Assembly: GCF_026016325.1 (NCBI RefSeq)
Contig: NZ_CP087203.1
Coordinates: 2,914,001 to 2,978,000 of the forward strand
Length of the DNA stretch: 64,000 bases
Reading direction: 5' to 3'
Origin: Pseudomonas sp. B21-056
GTDB taxonomy: Bacteria; Pseudomonadota; Gammaproteobacteria; Pseudomonadales; Pseudomonadaceae
The notes under the pieces: model-generated
Told to the model about the DNA's origin: nothing
Database searches by the model: none
The model's input: only the letters and a program-made list of their open reading frames with translations
Position numbers and translations under genes: made by a program
Shown here: piece by piece, positions 10,643-19,547 of the stretch
Numbering within the stretch: the stretch's first letter is position 1
Layout of the letters: every line of letters begins with the position of its first letter

Positions 10643-10736
10643 CTGTGGGAGCGAGCTTGCTCGCGAAGGCGGTGGTTCAGGCTGCACTGATGTTGAATGT
10701 GCCGTCGCCATCGCGAGCAAGCTCGCTCCCACAGTT
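10643..10736. repeat. REPIN between convergent genes
   Basis: One complete REPIN (GTGGGAGCGAGCTTGCTCGC, about 45 bases of spacer, then the inverted copy ending CTCCCACAG) occupies the space between two convergent transcripts. It ends about 10 bases before the stop codon of the minus-strand beta-propeller gene and may help stop transcription from both sides. Confidence 0.9.
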
Positions 10737-10746
10737 TTCTGCGTTG

Positions 10747-11796
10747 TCAGAGCTGCACCCGCCGAAGCCTGCCACTGAGCGGCACGACGTGGCCGTCGGG
10801 CGTGGGCAGTCGCCTTCCGGTCAGTCCCATGCCTTCGCTCACCAGCACCGCATCCTCCACCACACACAGGTTGGACGGGGTATCCAGGCCCTGGGCGAGC
10901 ACGCTGACCTGGGCGGTCAGCAGGTTGCAGCTCAGCAATCGACCGGTGAACCGGGTGAAGCCGCCGTGCAGCGGTTCGCCGTTCCAGTCCGGCAGCAGGG
11001 GTTGTTGCAGGCGGTCGCAGAGTTCCAGCACCAGCACGTTTCCGGCCGGGCACAGCGCCAGGCCGGTGGGCAGTTGCAGTCCGCTGATCAGCACTTCGAT
11101 CTGTCCGCTGCCGGGATGGACCCGGATCACCTGGCCCGCCTTGTCGACGAAGTCGATGCCCTTGCGCGTCGGGTCGCTTTGTCGTTCGCCGGAGAACAGG
11201 CTGATCAGCACGGCATCGGTTGCCGGTTCGTACACCAACGTCACGGGCACGGCTTCCTGGCCATGGTCCAGTTCGGGCAACTGGACCAGTACCCGCTCGT
11301 CCTGGCCGGCGGCGAATTCCACCAACTGGTTGGTATCGGGCTTGACCGCCAGCCAACTACGGCGAGAAGGGTGGTAACACAGCGCATTCAGATTGCCGCG
11401 GCTGCGAAACACCGGCTCGGGTGGGGTGAATTGCAGGTCGAGCAGTTTGGAACCCTCGACGTAATCGGTCTGGCTGACCAGGTAGCGGCCATCTCCACAG
11501 GCAACGTCCGACAGCCCCATGATTTCATCACGCAGCATACGGACCTGCATGTTCATGGCGCGAAAGCCGTCTGCCAGTGTCTCGCGGGGCAAGTAGGCGC
11601 CGGGCCGCTGGGGATCGGGGCGCAGGCGACTGATGCGCCCGCTGAATGTCTGTTCCGGCAGGCCGGAGCCGGCCTCAACCAGCAGCAAGCTGCCATCGGC
11701 CCGCACGCAGATGCCGCGAGGGTTCAACAGGCCTTCGGCAATGATCGTACTTGGATGCAGGCTTTCGCCGGGCTGCGCAGGGATCTGGATAGACAT
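10747..11796 (-). CDS. ScyD/ScyE-like (SMP-30/NHL-type) beta-propeller protein
   Basis: This 349-residue protein reads as a repeated-sheet propeller. The N-terminus 'LLNPRGICVRADGSLLLVEAG' matches the opening of ScyD/ScyE-type and NHL/SMP-30 proteins, and similar blades recur ('LQLPTGLALCPAGNVLVLE', 'LDTPSNLCVVEDAVLVSEG'). No signal peptide is obvious. ScyD and ScyE are encoded in the cyanobacterial scytonemin cluster, whose export genes are the ebo genes, so this last gene of an ebo-containing run is suggestive. It starts 32 bases after the preceding gene, with GGAG at a good distance from ATG 11796. A gluconolactonase-like enzyme is an alternative reading. Confidence 0.65.
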   Translation of the reverse strand: MSIQIPAQPGESLHPSTIIAEGLLNPRGICVRADGSLLLVEAGSGLPEQTFSGRISRLRPDPQRPGAYLPRETLADGFRAMNMQVRMLRDEIMGLSDVACGDGRYLVSQTDYVEGSKLLDLQFTPPEPVFRSRGNLNALCYHPSRRSWLAVKPDTNQLVEFAAGQDERVLVQLPELDHGQEAVPVTLVYEPATDAVLISLFSGERQSDPTRKGIDFVDKAGQVIRVHPGSGQIEVLISGLQLPTGLALCPAGNVLVLELCDRLQQPLLPDWNGEPLHGGFTRFTGRLLSCNLLTAQVSVLAQGLDTPSNLCVVEDAVLVSEGMGLTGRRLPTPDGHVVPLSGRLRRVQL

Positions 11797-11828
11797 GAAG
11801 TTTCTCCGTCGTGAAGGGGTGGGCGCGA

Positions 11829-13640
11829 TCACTGCGGCGGTTGCCACGGCTCACCGGTGAGATAGGCCCGCAACAGTGCCCGCTGGCAGGGCGACATCGA
11901 GCGCACCACGGGCATGAACAGGGTGGTGCCTTTGTAGGCATCCGAGGTCCGGGCAAGGATCGGGTTCTTGGCGCCCATGATCGCGTCGGGCTGGTTCAGC
12001 GGGATGTAGCGCGACATGGCGGGGAAGGCCAGGTAGTGAAAGCGCAGGACGTTGGGGTACATCAGCGGCCAGGTGATGGTGGTGCCCTTGGGGATGCCGA
12101 AATCGGTCTGGGCGTATTTGCGGAAGCTGGTGAAGTAGGCGCTGCTGTCCAGGCCATTGGCGGTGCAGGTCAGGGCCACGAAACCCGCCTGGGCGGCACT
12201 GCCCGGCTTGAGTGTGACGGGGAAACTGACCGAAAGCTGGCCGGGGTTGATGGTCAGCGAGTCGGGGAAGTCGAGGAAGTCCCAATACTGTGGTTCCGTA
12301 TACGCGGCAGGCGGAGCCGCTTTCAGGTCGATTTCGGTGGTACTGGTCACCGGGCCGCCCAGGTATCGGACCTGCAGGGTGATCGACAGGCCTTTGGGGT
12401 AGTCCTCGAGATAGACATTGCGTTGGTCGGCATAGAGCCGATAGGTCGACTCGGTGGCTTGCAGCGTGGTGCCGGCGACCTTGTTGGGGGCCTTGATCGC
12501 CAAGGCGCTGGTCCGCACCGCCTGCTGTTGGCTGGCGGTCATGGGCAGGTCGACGATGCCGCCATACACGTAGTAGTTCAACAGCGGGCTGCTGGTCGGG
12601 TCCAGGGTCGCCAGGGCGGTGGTGCCGGCCGAGATGGTGACGGGGCCGTAGTTGGCGTTGGGGCCGATGGGGCTGGTGATGTCGTCCCTGACGGCGCGGA
12701 AGGTTTCCTTCGGAATGACATTCACCATGTCGATGCTCAGGTAACCGTTGTTGGTGCCCAGGTCGGCATAGCCGGCATTCCCCGTGGCCTGGTTGACCAG
12801 TTGTCGGCCCGGCTGACAGCTCAGCGGCTCGTCGGCGAAGGCTGGAGCGAGTGTGCCGATGACCCGACCGATGCTCGGGTTGGGCGTGTACTTGCCGGCG
12901 GCGTAGTCGGCGTCCAGTTGCTCGGTGGTCATCGTCGGGCACATCTCGAACATGACAAAACGCAGGACGATCCCCGTCGCGCCCGGCGCCTGGATGATCG
13001 AGCGCAGACCGGCGCTGTTCTGGTTCCAGCTGACGATGCTGCTCAGGGGGAAGGTCAACTGGAACGTGCCGCTGGCATGGAAGGAGCCCGGCGCGTCCAT
13101 CTTCGCCGGCAGCAGCACACGCCCGGCCACGTCGAAACTGCTGCACACGGTGTTGCCGTGGATCAACAGCTGGATGTCGCTGTTGCCGCCGATCTGCAGG
13201 CCGCCGACGAAGATCTGGGTGGTGCTCGAGGAGGTGGGGTCCAGATCCACCATCATCGGGCCGGAAACCGGGCCCTGTTGGGTCAGCGGATCCACCGAGC
13301 CAAGCAGGTAGACCGGCTGGCCCACCAGGTCGCCGGTGGTGCTGATGCCGCCCGGTATCCCCTGGGAACTGATCAAGGCGTTCTGCATGTCGACGACGTG
13401 CTGCCCGTAGTGATTCCAGCCGCCGGCGGTGTAGTAGTTGCCGGTGGGCGCATTGATCATGTCATTCAACTGGTCGTCGGTGTAGGACTGCGCACCCGGT
13501 GCCAGGGTCGAGGTGGTCAGGTCGAAGAGCGGCCAGTTGGCGTTGCCGTTGTAAGGGATGGTGGGGGAGTTGTTCGGCAGGCTGACGTCGGTGCGGATGC
13601 CGCCCCAGAAATTCAGTCGGGGTCCGTTCAGGATGCTCAT
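11829..13640 (-). CDS. VioB N-domain-like protein, shorter paralogue
   Basis: This 603-residue protein has no signal peptide. The start 'MSILNGPRLNFWGGI' resembles the start of VioB/RebD-type iminophenylpyruvate-dimer (chromopyrrolate) synthases. The C-terminal segment 'YPNVLRFHYLAFPAMSRYIPL' followed by 'FMPVVRSMSPCQRALLRAYL' parallels the VioB segment just before its ferritin-like domain. That catalytic ferritin-like domain is absent, so this is at most the N-terminal half of such an enzyme. It is a paralogue of the 793-residue protein at 16014-18395, and likewise follows a CxxCH protein (gap 3 bases). GAGGA precedes the ATG. Function is unknown; the likeness is from memory and needs a profile search. 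Confidence 0.6.
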   Translation of the reverse strand: MSILNGPRLNFWGGIRTDVSLPNNSPTIPYNGNANWPLFDLTTSTLAPGAQSYTDDQLNDMINAPTGNYYTAGGWNHYGQHVVDMQNALISSQGIPGGISTTGDLVGQPVYLLGSVDPLTQQGPVSGPMMVDLDPTSSSTTQIFVGGLQIGGNSDIQLLIHGNTVCSSFDVAGRVLLPAKMDAPGSFHASGTFQLTFPLSSIVSWNQNSAGLRSIIQAPGATGIVLRFVMFEMCPTMTTEQLDADYAAGKYTPNPSIGRVIGTLAPAFADEPLSCQPGRQLVNQATGNAGYADLGTNNGYLSIDMVNVIPKETFRAVRDDITSPIGPNANYGPVTISAGTTALATLDPTSSPLLNYYVYGGIVDLPMTASQQQAVRTSALAIKAPNKVAGTTLQATESTYRLYADQRNVYLEDYPKGLSITLQVRYLGGPVTSTTEIDLKAAPPAAYTEPQYWDFLDFPDSLTINPGQLSVSFPVTLKPGSAAQAGFVALTCTANGLDSSAYFTSFRKYAQTDFGIPKGTTITWPLMYPNVLRFHYLAFPAMSRYIPLNQPDAIMGAKNPILARTSDAYKGTTLFMPVVRSMSPCQRALLRAYLTGEPWQPPQ

Positions 13641-13643
13641 GAT

Positions 13644-14936
13644 TTATTCCTCGTCCTTGATGGATTTGATGACCGGCGAATTGGCAAATTTGAACAGGTA
13701 GGAGAAATCGGACTTGTAGAGGCTCTTGACCGGCGTCGCCATGGAATGGCAGTTCATGCAACTGCTGTTGGGCTGGATGTAGCTCTCCATGGTCACGTTG
13801 GCCGAGAGCGCCGGGGTCGGCTGGCCCAGGGGGTTACTGGGGTTGTCCGGCATCAACGGGCGCTGGGTGGTGATGAGTTGGTAGTACTTCAACACGCTTT
13901 TCTGCAGGTCCGGGTTGCTGCGGTAGTTGGCGTTGACCCCATCGGTAATCTCGGCAATCGGCGTGACCCGGTTCAACGGGTTCGGGGTCTGGAAGGTGGT
14001 GCCGGACTTGGGCACGCAGACCAGGTGTGTGCCCTGGGTCTGCCAGTCACAGGGTGACTGGTTGAGGCTGGCGGCGGGGGCGCTGGCATTGAAGTACGAA
14101 TAGGCCGTGCCCGTTGCCGGTTGATCGACCCACTGGCCGTGCACCAGCGCCTTGGGCGGTACGTTGTCGATCTGCTCGAAGGTCGACCAGATCCACTGCG
14201 GATAGCCGTTCACCTTGGTGATGATGTGCAGGCCCACCAGGCCCAGGTAGGCCTCGGTCACGCCGGTGCGCTGGCCCTGGTCATCGAAGGTGGCGACGCG
14301 GGCGAACTGGGTCAGGTAGTGGCTGGCGTTGTCATTGGAAGTGAGGATGCGCCAGCTCGACTTGATCTCGATGACGCCGTTGGGGAAGTTGATGTTGTTG
14401 GCCTTGGACACGACATCGGCGTTGTAGTACTGGTTGTTGACGATGTAGTCGTAGGAGGACTCGTTGGCCGAGATGTCGTAGTAGGTCGGGTTGCCGGCCT
14501 GATCGATCAACCAGCCGCCGACGGCCTGGTCGACGGCGTTGACCTGGGTGCTGTTCTTCAATGCGGCAATGTTGATGATGCCCAGGCTCTTGGCTTTCTG
14601 CGGGGTATTCCAGGGGCCCGGATTCGCCCCCTGGGGCAGGAAGATTTCCTCCACGGTCTTGTAGGTCTGCCAGACGGTGTAGCCGGGGTCCCCCGGCTGC
14701 TTGCTGCAGTCGGGATCACCGCGTTGCCCATTCTGAGCGGGCCAGTTCATGGCGATGAACATCTGCCAGCTGTACTGATCGAACAGATCCTGGCTGGCGT
14801 TGGCGGCGGGCGCGGAAGTGGGGGGCTGGCAATTGAGGGTGCTGGCCTGTGCCGGTTTGTTCTGGTTCTGGGTTTGATCCAGGGCCAGGGCCGGCAGGCT
14901 GGCAAGCCCCAGTAACATCATGGTGAATGTTTTCAT
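13644..14936 (-). CDS. Exported single-heme cytochrome-like protein (paralogue 2)
   Basis: This 430-residue exported protein has a signal peptide (about 19 residues, ending 'LPALA'). One CxxCH heme site lies near the C-terminus in 'NSSCMNCHSMATPV'. The middle shares a series of blocks with the 379-residue protein at 18408-19547: 'GANPG', 'YDYIVNNQYYN', 'FPNGVIEIKSSWRIL', 'LVGLHIITKVNGYPQWIWSTFEQI'. They are clearly paralogues. The domain before the heme site is not one I can name. AAGGAT precedes the ATG. It sits directly before a VioB-N-like gene, repeating the gene order further upstream. Confidence 0.7.
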   Translation of the reverse strand: MKTFTMMLLGLASLPALALDQTQNQNKPAQASTLNCQPPTSAPAANASQDLFDQYSWQMFIAMNWPAQNGQRGDPDCSKQPGDPGYTVWQTYKTVEEIFLPQGANPGPWNTPQKAKSLGIINIAALKNSTQVNAVDQAVGGWLIDQAGNPTYYDISANESSYDYIVNNQYYNADVVSKANNINFPNGVIEIKSSWRILTSNDNASHYLTQFARVATFDDQGQRTGVTEAYLGLVGLHIITKVNGYPQWIWSTFEQIDNVPPKALVHGQWVDQPATGTAYSYFNASAPAASLNQSPCDWQTQGTHLVCVPKSGTTFQTPNPLNRVTPIAEITDGVNANYRSNPDLQKSVLKYYQLITTQRPLMPDNPSNPLGQPTPALSANVTMESYIQPNSSCMNCHSMATPVKSLYKSDFSYLFKFANSPVIKSIKDEE

Positions 14937-15027
14937 GGCAATCCTTCGTCTTGAGTTTATCCACTGTTGCTGAGCCTGCCCCCGTCTGTAGGAGCAATCA
15001 CCCTCACTCCAGATCCTTAATGAGTGT

Positions 15028-15951
15028 TCAGGGCTTGCGCTGCATCAGCTTGTTCCACTGCGCCTTCTGGCCGTTGCTCTGTGAAGCCGGCGGCTCGAAC
15101 AACTGGCAGGGCGGCGGGTTCGACGGGCACATGGCGGCCACTTGTGCCCAGGTCTGGGCCGGGTCGGGCTTGGCAATGCGGAAGTTGGTGTAGTTCTGGC
15201 TGACGATGGGCGCGTTGGCGACGCTGGTGTCACCGGAGAAATAGAACGACTGCGGCGGCCGGTAGGGCGGTTGCCCCGACATCTTCTTGTAGAAGGCGTA
15301 ACCGAACAGGATCGGCCCCTGCGGTGAATCGAGATCCAGGGCATAGGCCTGTACGCTGCCATTGAGGTTCTGACTGCGCGCGGCGCTGTAGGGCAGGTGC
15401 TGGATGAAATCCTGCCGCGGTGGATGATTCATCGGCGAGAACATGCAGCAGGCCGGCATGTCCTTGGGGCGGTCCTGCGGATAGGTCAGGAAGTACGCCT
15501 TGTTGCCCAGGGACACGAAGGAGCAGGTGTAGTTGTTGTTCTTGATCGGGAAGATCGGCAGGCAGTATTTCTCGTAGTGCTCCATCATCGCGCCGAAGCC
15601 GTCGCCGTCTGGCGGGATGTAGGTGGTGTCGTAGTAGCTGGTGCCCCGGGACACGGTGTAGTCCGCCGGGACGAGGGTGGTGGGTGGGTTGCTGTAGGGC
15701 GGCGGGTTCTTCTCGTAGTTGTGCATCACCCGGTACATGGTCCAGTCGCTGATCCAGAACGCCGGGAAGAACGGGTCGGAAGGGTCGCCCGGTGCGCGTT
15801 TGGCGATGCAGTTGCCGTTCTGTTCGTTACAGCCTTCGGTGTTGTGCACCCCCATGGTGAAGTAGACGGCGCCGCTGTCCTGTTGGGCAAACACCCAAGG
15901 ACTGAGCAGCAGGGTCAACAGTAGCAGCCGTTTCAAGATACTGGCTTTCAT
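15028..15951 (-). CDS. Exported Cys-rich protein of unknown function
   Basis: This 307-residue protein starts at ATG 15951, preceded by AGGAG. The signal peptide is 'MKASILKRLLLLTLLLS' followed by 'PWVFAQ'. The mature part has about a dozen Cys (for example 'EGCNEQNGNC', 'YTCSF', 'MPACCMF', 'MCPSNPPPCQLF') and many Pro and Tyr. This suggests a disulfide-bonded periplasmic or secreted protein. No CxxCH heme motif is present. I do not recognise the family. It lies between the two paralogous gene pairs, 91 and 62 bases from its neighbours, so it likely belongs to the same transcript. Confidence 0.7.
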   Translation of the reverse strand: MKASILKRLLLLTLLLSPWVFAQQDSGAVYFTMGVHNTEGCNEQNGNCIAKRAPGDPSDPFFPAFWISDWTMYRVMHNYEKNPPPYSNPPTTLVPADYTVSRGTSYYDTTYIPPDGDGFGAMMEHYEKYCLPIFPIKNNNYTCSFVSLGNKAYFLTYPQDRPKDMPACCMFSPMNHPPRQDFIQHLPYSAARSQNLNGSVQAYALDLDSPQGPILFGYAFYKKMSGQPPYRPPQSFYFSGDTSVANAPIVSQNYTNFRIAKPDPAQTWAQVAAMCPSNPPPCQLFEPPASQSNGQKAQWNKLMQRKP

Positions 15952-16013
15952 ATCGACACTCCTGTGAAGTGCCGGGTGGCGGGTGTGCCACCCGGTGTTC
16001 CTGGGTGAAATCG

Positions 16014-18395
16014 TCAAAGGCTGTTGTAGTCACTCATGCTGAGCGTCGTGGGCGGAAAGTTGAGCTTCACCAGGCGCTTGGCCCACAGCTCCAGTACGGC
16101 GCGACGGCTTTGCGACAGGTCGCGGGTGATGGGCATCGCCAGGGTGCTTTCGTCCTGGTTCTGCTTGCTGATCAATATGATCAACTGGTCGACGGCGCCC
16201 TCTACACGCGTGCGGGAATCGAGCGGCATGTACTTGTTCATGATGGGGTACAGGTAATAGAAGGTTTGCAGGACCTTTGGAAAGATGAACGAGTTCCAGA
16301 TCTTTTCCGGGGCGTCCGTGGAAGTGCACATGCCATTCCAGGTGCTGATGAAGTCCTCTTGCAGCTGCATGTCCACCGGCAGGACCCGTATCGGCGCGAG
16401 GAAGTCGACGAAGGTCTGGGTGATCGGGAAGCTGAACGGAATGACCGGTTTCTTGTCGTCCTCCTGCACGAAGAAGCGCAAGGTGGGGAAGCCCGGCGCC
16501 ACTGCCCGGTAGCCTATCTGGGCGATGCCTTGGGCGTTGGTGGTGATGATGGCGTAGGAGTAACTGACGCTGCTGGCCTTCTGGTCCTGCAGTGTACCGG
16601 TGCCAGTGCGACCCTTCTCGAGAACCAGGCAGGGGCGCAGGTCGACGGCGACCGGTGTGCCGGAATGTCGGAGGAAGTCTTGATAAAAGACCGGGTTGCC
16701 CACGGGTTGGGTCACGTCCTGCAGGTCGGTCAACTGGCGACCGCTGCCGCTGCTGCGATAGAGCGCGACCGCAGGCGCGTCGGTGAACTGCGGCAGATTG
16801 GCCGTGTTCTTGGTACGGTCCGGCGGGTTGTCGTAGAACAGGGTGAAGTCGGCTGCGTTGCTGAATGCCAGGTAATAGTTGCTGCTGGTGACCATGAAGG
16901 GATTGCCATACTCCGCCACATACAACGTGGTGTTGGCGGCTGGCTGACCATTTTTCTGCACCATGATGCTCATTATCTTGCGCTCACCGACGTCGATGAA
17001 GCTGCCGCTCTCGATCACTTCGGCGGTCCACAGTTGCTGCTGGGCGGCCATTATCGAAGGGGTTGGGGCGGGGTTGCGCTGTTGCAGGAGCAGGGGACCG
17101 GACTGCAGTATTCCCTTGGTCTCGCGGCTGAGGATGAGGTCGAGGATGCCTGAACGTTTTTCGAAGGCCGATTGCTGGTATTGCTCGAAACCGAAGCCGG
17201 CCGCTGCGGTGAATTGCCCTTGCTTGCGGACGCCCAACAGGTAGCCGCCGGAGTTGAATTTCTCCGGAACGAGGATGTCGGCGTCGGGGTTCACCGGATA
17301 GCATGGAAACGTGTTGCTCAGGTCCAGTGACAGGACGTTGTCGGTGAACTGCGCCGAGATCACCCCCAAGCTCGCACTTTGATCACTCTGCCCCGGTTGA
17401 GTCATCGTCACTGGCTGGTTGGGCACCAGGCGCAGCCCGGCGGGGGCGGTGGGGTATTCGTTGGCGAACCACAGGCCCAGCACCGCCGAGGTGCGGCTGT
17501 AGGCGGGGTTGAAGAAGATCTGGTTGACGTTGTCCAAGCCCTTCTTGTACAGCTCGCGCACATGCGCCATGACTTCCGGGTTGTTGGAACGGGTGTTGAG
17601 GCGCTGGGGGTAATCGTTGAATATCCCGTTCTTGTCGTAGCAGGTCAGGTAGGCGGAAAACCGGAACATCAGGCCCTGCGCCCCTTGCTGCTTCATCTGC
17701 TGCTGGAGGTTGCTCAACAGGGATGAGTTGCCGATCAGCCATTCCAGATTCTCTTTGGGGAAGCAGGTCTGCCAGGTGGTGCTGACATTCACCAGCCCAC
17801 CCAGGGCGCCCCAACTGAAGTTCAGGAAACGGTCCATCATCCGGTACTTGCGGTTGAGGGTCAGGCCGCAGGACCCGTCCCCCAGCACCAGTTTGTCGAA
17901 ATACAGTGCTGTGAACGTGTTCTGCCATGGGCTGATGTCCACGAAGCGCGCCGGAGTCGGGGCAGAGCTGCCCAGGGGGCTGCCGAGCAGTTGGTATGGC
18001 TTGCCGACCAACTGATCCTGGTCGATGTAGGTATTGGCCTGCATTTCACCGCCGATGACGGTCGAGGTGGTTTTCCCGTAGTTCACCAGGCCGCAACCGT
18101 TGTCGCCGAACAGGTCCCATTCGGCGGGCATGTAGGGATCGTGTTTTGGATTGACATTGCCGGGTACCTGCTGAACATAGGTCGGCATGTTAGCCATGTA
18201 CTGAGTGGAGAGGGTCCATGGCATCAGTGTGTCGGGGGCATTTTTTTGGTCGATGCCGAAGTGCTGCACGAACGGCCAGTTGATGTCCATCTTCACCGCG
18301 TCATACAGCGGGTACACATCGTTGTTGTTGGCCGTCGGCGGGTTCCAGAACATCTCGCCGTTGAGGTAGATGCGGGGGAAATTCAATACGCTCAT
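16014..18395 (-). CDS. VioB N-domain-like protein, longer paralogue
   Basis: This 793-residue protein has no signal peptide. The opening 'MSVLNFPRIYLNGEMFWNPP' then 'TANNND' mirrors the VioB start (M-S-I-L-D-F-P-R-I-H ... PTANRD). The central 'SAVLGLWFANE' then 'YPTAPAGLRLVP' matches the VioB 'GVVGLW ... YPAGRLLRP' stretch. The C-terminus 'FPKVLQTFYYLYPIMNKYMPL' plus 'MPITRDLSQSRRAVLELW' matches the segment that leads into VioB's ferritin-like domain. That domain is missing, so the oxidative-coupling iron site is absent. AAGGAG precedes the ATG. It follows a CxxCH gene by 12 bases. Substrate and activity are unknown. Confidence 0.62.
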   Translation of the reverse strand: MSVLNFPRIYLNGEMFWNPPTANNNDVYPLYDAVKMDINWPFVQHFGIDQKNAPDTLMPWTLSTQYMANMPTYVQQVPGNVNPKHDPYMPAEWDLFGDNGCGLVNYGKTTSTVIGGEMQANTYIDQDQLVGKPYQLLGSPLGSSAPTPARFVDISPWQNTFTALYFDKLVLGDGSCGLTLNRKYRMMDRFLNFSWGALGGLVNVSTTWQTCFPKENLEWLIGNSSLLSNLQQQMKQQGAQGLMFRFSAYLTCYDKNGIFNDYPQRLNTRSNNPEVMAHVRELYKKGLDNVNQIFFNPAYSRTSAVLGLWFANEYPTAPAGLRLVPNQPVTMTQPGQSDQSASLGVISAQFTDNVLSLDLSNTFPCYPVNPDADILVPEKFNSGGYLLGVRKQGQFTAAAGFGFEQYQQSAFEKRSGILDLILSRETKGILQSGPLLLQQRNPAPTPSIMAAQQQLWTAEVIESGSFIDVGERKIMSIMVQKNGQPAANTTLYVAEYGNPFMVTSSNYYLAFSNAADFTLFYDNPPDRTKNTANLPQFTDAPAVALYRSSGSGRQLTDLQDVTQPVGNPVFYQDFLRHSGTPVAVDLRPCLVLEKGRTGTGTLQDQKASSVSYSYAIITTNAQGIAQIGYRAVAPGFPTLRFFVQEDDKKPVIPFSFPITQTFVDFLAPIRVLPVDMQLQEDFISTWNGMCTSTDAPEKIWNSFIFPKVLQTFYYLYPIMNKYMPLDSRTRVEGAVDQLIILISKQNQDESTLAMPITRDLSQSRRAVLELWAKRLVKLNFPPTTLSMSDYNSL

Positions 18396-18407
18396 GTCGT
18401 GCTCTCC

Positions 18408-19547
18408 TTAGCGTTTCCACTGGGCGCGTTTCAGCGACCAGACAAAATCCAGTTTGTTGTAGCCGTTGAAGGCTTTGTCCGGCAGCGGTGCAGTGGGGTA
18501 GGTGAGCCCCCCTGAGCTCGGGATGGCGAAATTGAAGTAACCGTCGTTCTTCGAGTAGGCGGCGGTGCTGTGGCAGGCCAGGCAGGACGACGAATCCTGG
18601 AACGCCGATTCCAGCTGCGAGTTCGCCAGGACCTGGGTAATGGGTTGGAACTCCACGCCGATCAGCTCGTACTTCGACAGCGTCGGGTTACTGGCCTGGA
18701 ACCGGGCATTGACCGGTATGGCATCCGGTGTCGGCCCGGTGAGGTTTGTCATCGGCTTGGGTGGATGGCCCTTGGTCACGGTGTATTTGTGGTTGTTGAT
18801 GTTTTCGAAGGTGGTCCAGACCCAGTTGGCGTCCAGCTTGTTGACGACGTGCAAACCACTCAACGCCGCATAACCGACCTGGTAGCCGGTGCCCACGGCG
18901 TAGTAGGCCTGGGCCACGTAGTAGCCATCTTTTTCCAGCTGCGTCTTGTAGTTCGCGTCCGTGCCGATCCACAGCCAGGAGGCTTTCAACTCCCAGGCCG
19001 TGGCCGGAAAGTTCAAGTTGCTCGTCAGGGCCGCTTGGCCATTCACGTTGTAGACGTTGTTTTTTACGATGTAGTCGTAGGTGTCCTGGCCCATCAGCAG
19101 TTGAAAGCGCACGACGTGACCTTTTTGTGCCTCAGGCACGGCTTTGCCGCCCATTTCCAGGCTCAGGCCGTCGACCTGCTGCACGGCGTTGAGGTTATGC
19201 AGCAGACGATTCGAGTTCAGCCCCAGGGCTCGGGCTTGCCTGATCACCTCATCCGGTAGTTTCATGCGGCTGTAATACGAGCCGGGGTTGGCGCCATTGG
19301 CCAGATAGACCTGATCGGAAGGTTTGAACAACTCCCACTGACGGTTGTAGCTGTTGGCCTGGAACTGGTTCAAACAGACGAACCAGTTCCAGGCCATGGT
19401 CTCGGGACTTTGCTGGAACGCAGCCCGGGTCTGATCGACGCTCGCTCCGAATTGCAGGAAGTTGCTGCAGTCGAAGGTGTTGGTGTTCTCGGCCTGGGCC
19501 AAACCGGCCAGGGCACTCAGAACTGTGATGGTAATGGCTCGCCGCAT
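18408..19547 (-). CDS. Exported single-heme cytochrome-like protein (paralogue 1)
   Basis: This 379-residue exported protein has a 19-residue signal peptide ending 'GLAQAE'. One CxxCH heme site lies in 'SSSCLACHSTAAYS'. Blocks such as 'GANPGSYYSRM', 'YDYIVKNNVYN', 'FPATAWELKASWLWIG' and 'LSGLHVVNKLDANWVWTTFENI' align it with the 430-residue protein at 13644-14936. AAGGAG precedes ATG 19547. It overlaps the 3' end of eboF by 31 bases, which ties it to the ebo genes as one transcript. It might pass electrons to or from an oxidative step in the periplasm, but nothing in the sequence proves that. Confidence 0.7.
   Translation of the reverse strand: MRRAITITVLSALAGLAQAENTNTFDCSNFLQFGASVDQTRAAFQQSPETMAWNWFVCLNQFQANSYNRQWELFKPSDQVYLANGANPGSYYSRMKLPDEVIRQARALGLNSNRLLHNLNAVQQVDGLSLEMGGKAVPEAQKGHVVRFQLLMGQDTYDYIVKNNVYNVNGQAALTSNLNFPATAWELKASWLWIGTDANYKTQLEKDGYYVAQAYYAVGTGYQVGYAALSGLHVVNKLDANWVWTTFENINNHKYTVTKGHPPKPMTNLTGPTPDAIPVNARFQASNPTLSKYELIGVEFQPITQVLANSQLESAFQDSSSCLACHSTAAYSKNDGYFNFAIPSSGGLTYPTAPLPDKAFNGYNKLDFVWSLKRAQWKR

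Noticed and set aside
11811..14057. Long plus-strand open frame of 748 codons
   Set aside because: It crosses two minus-strand genes that have good ribosome sites, signal peptide and paralogues; its composition is that of a shadow frame.
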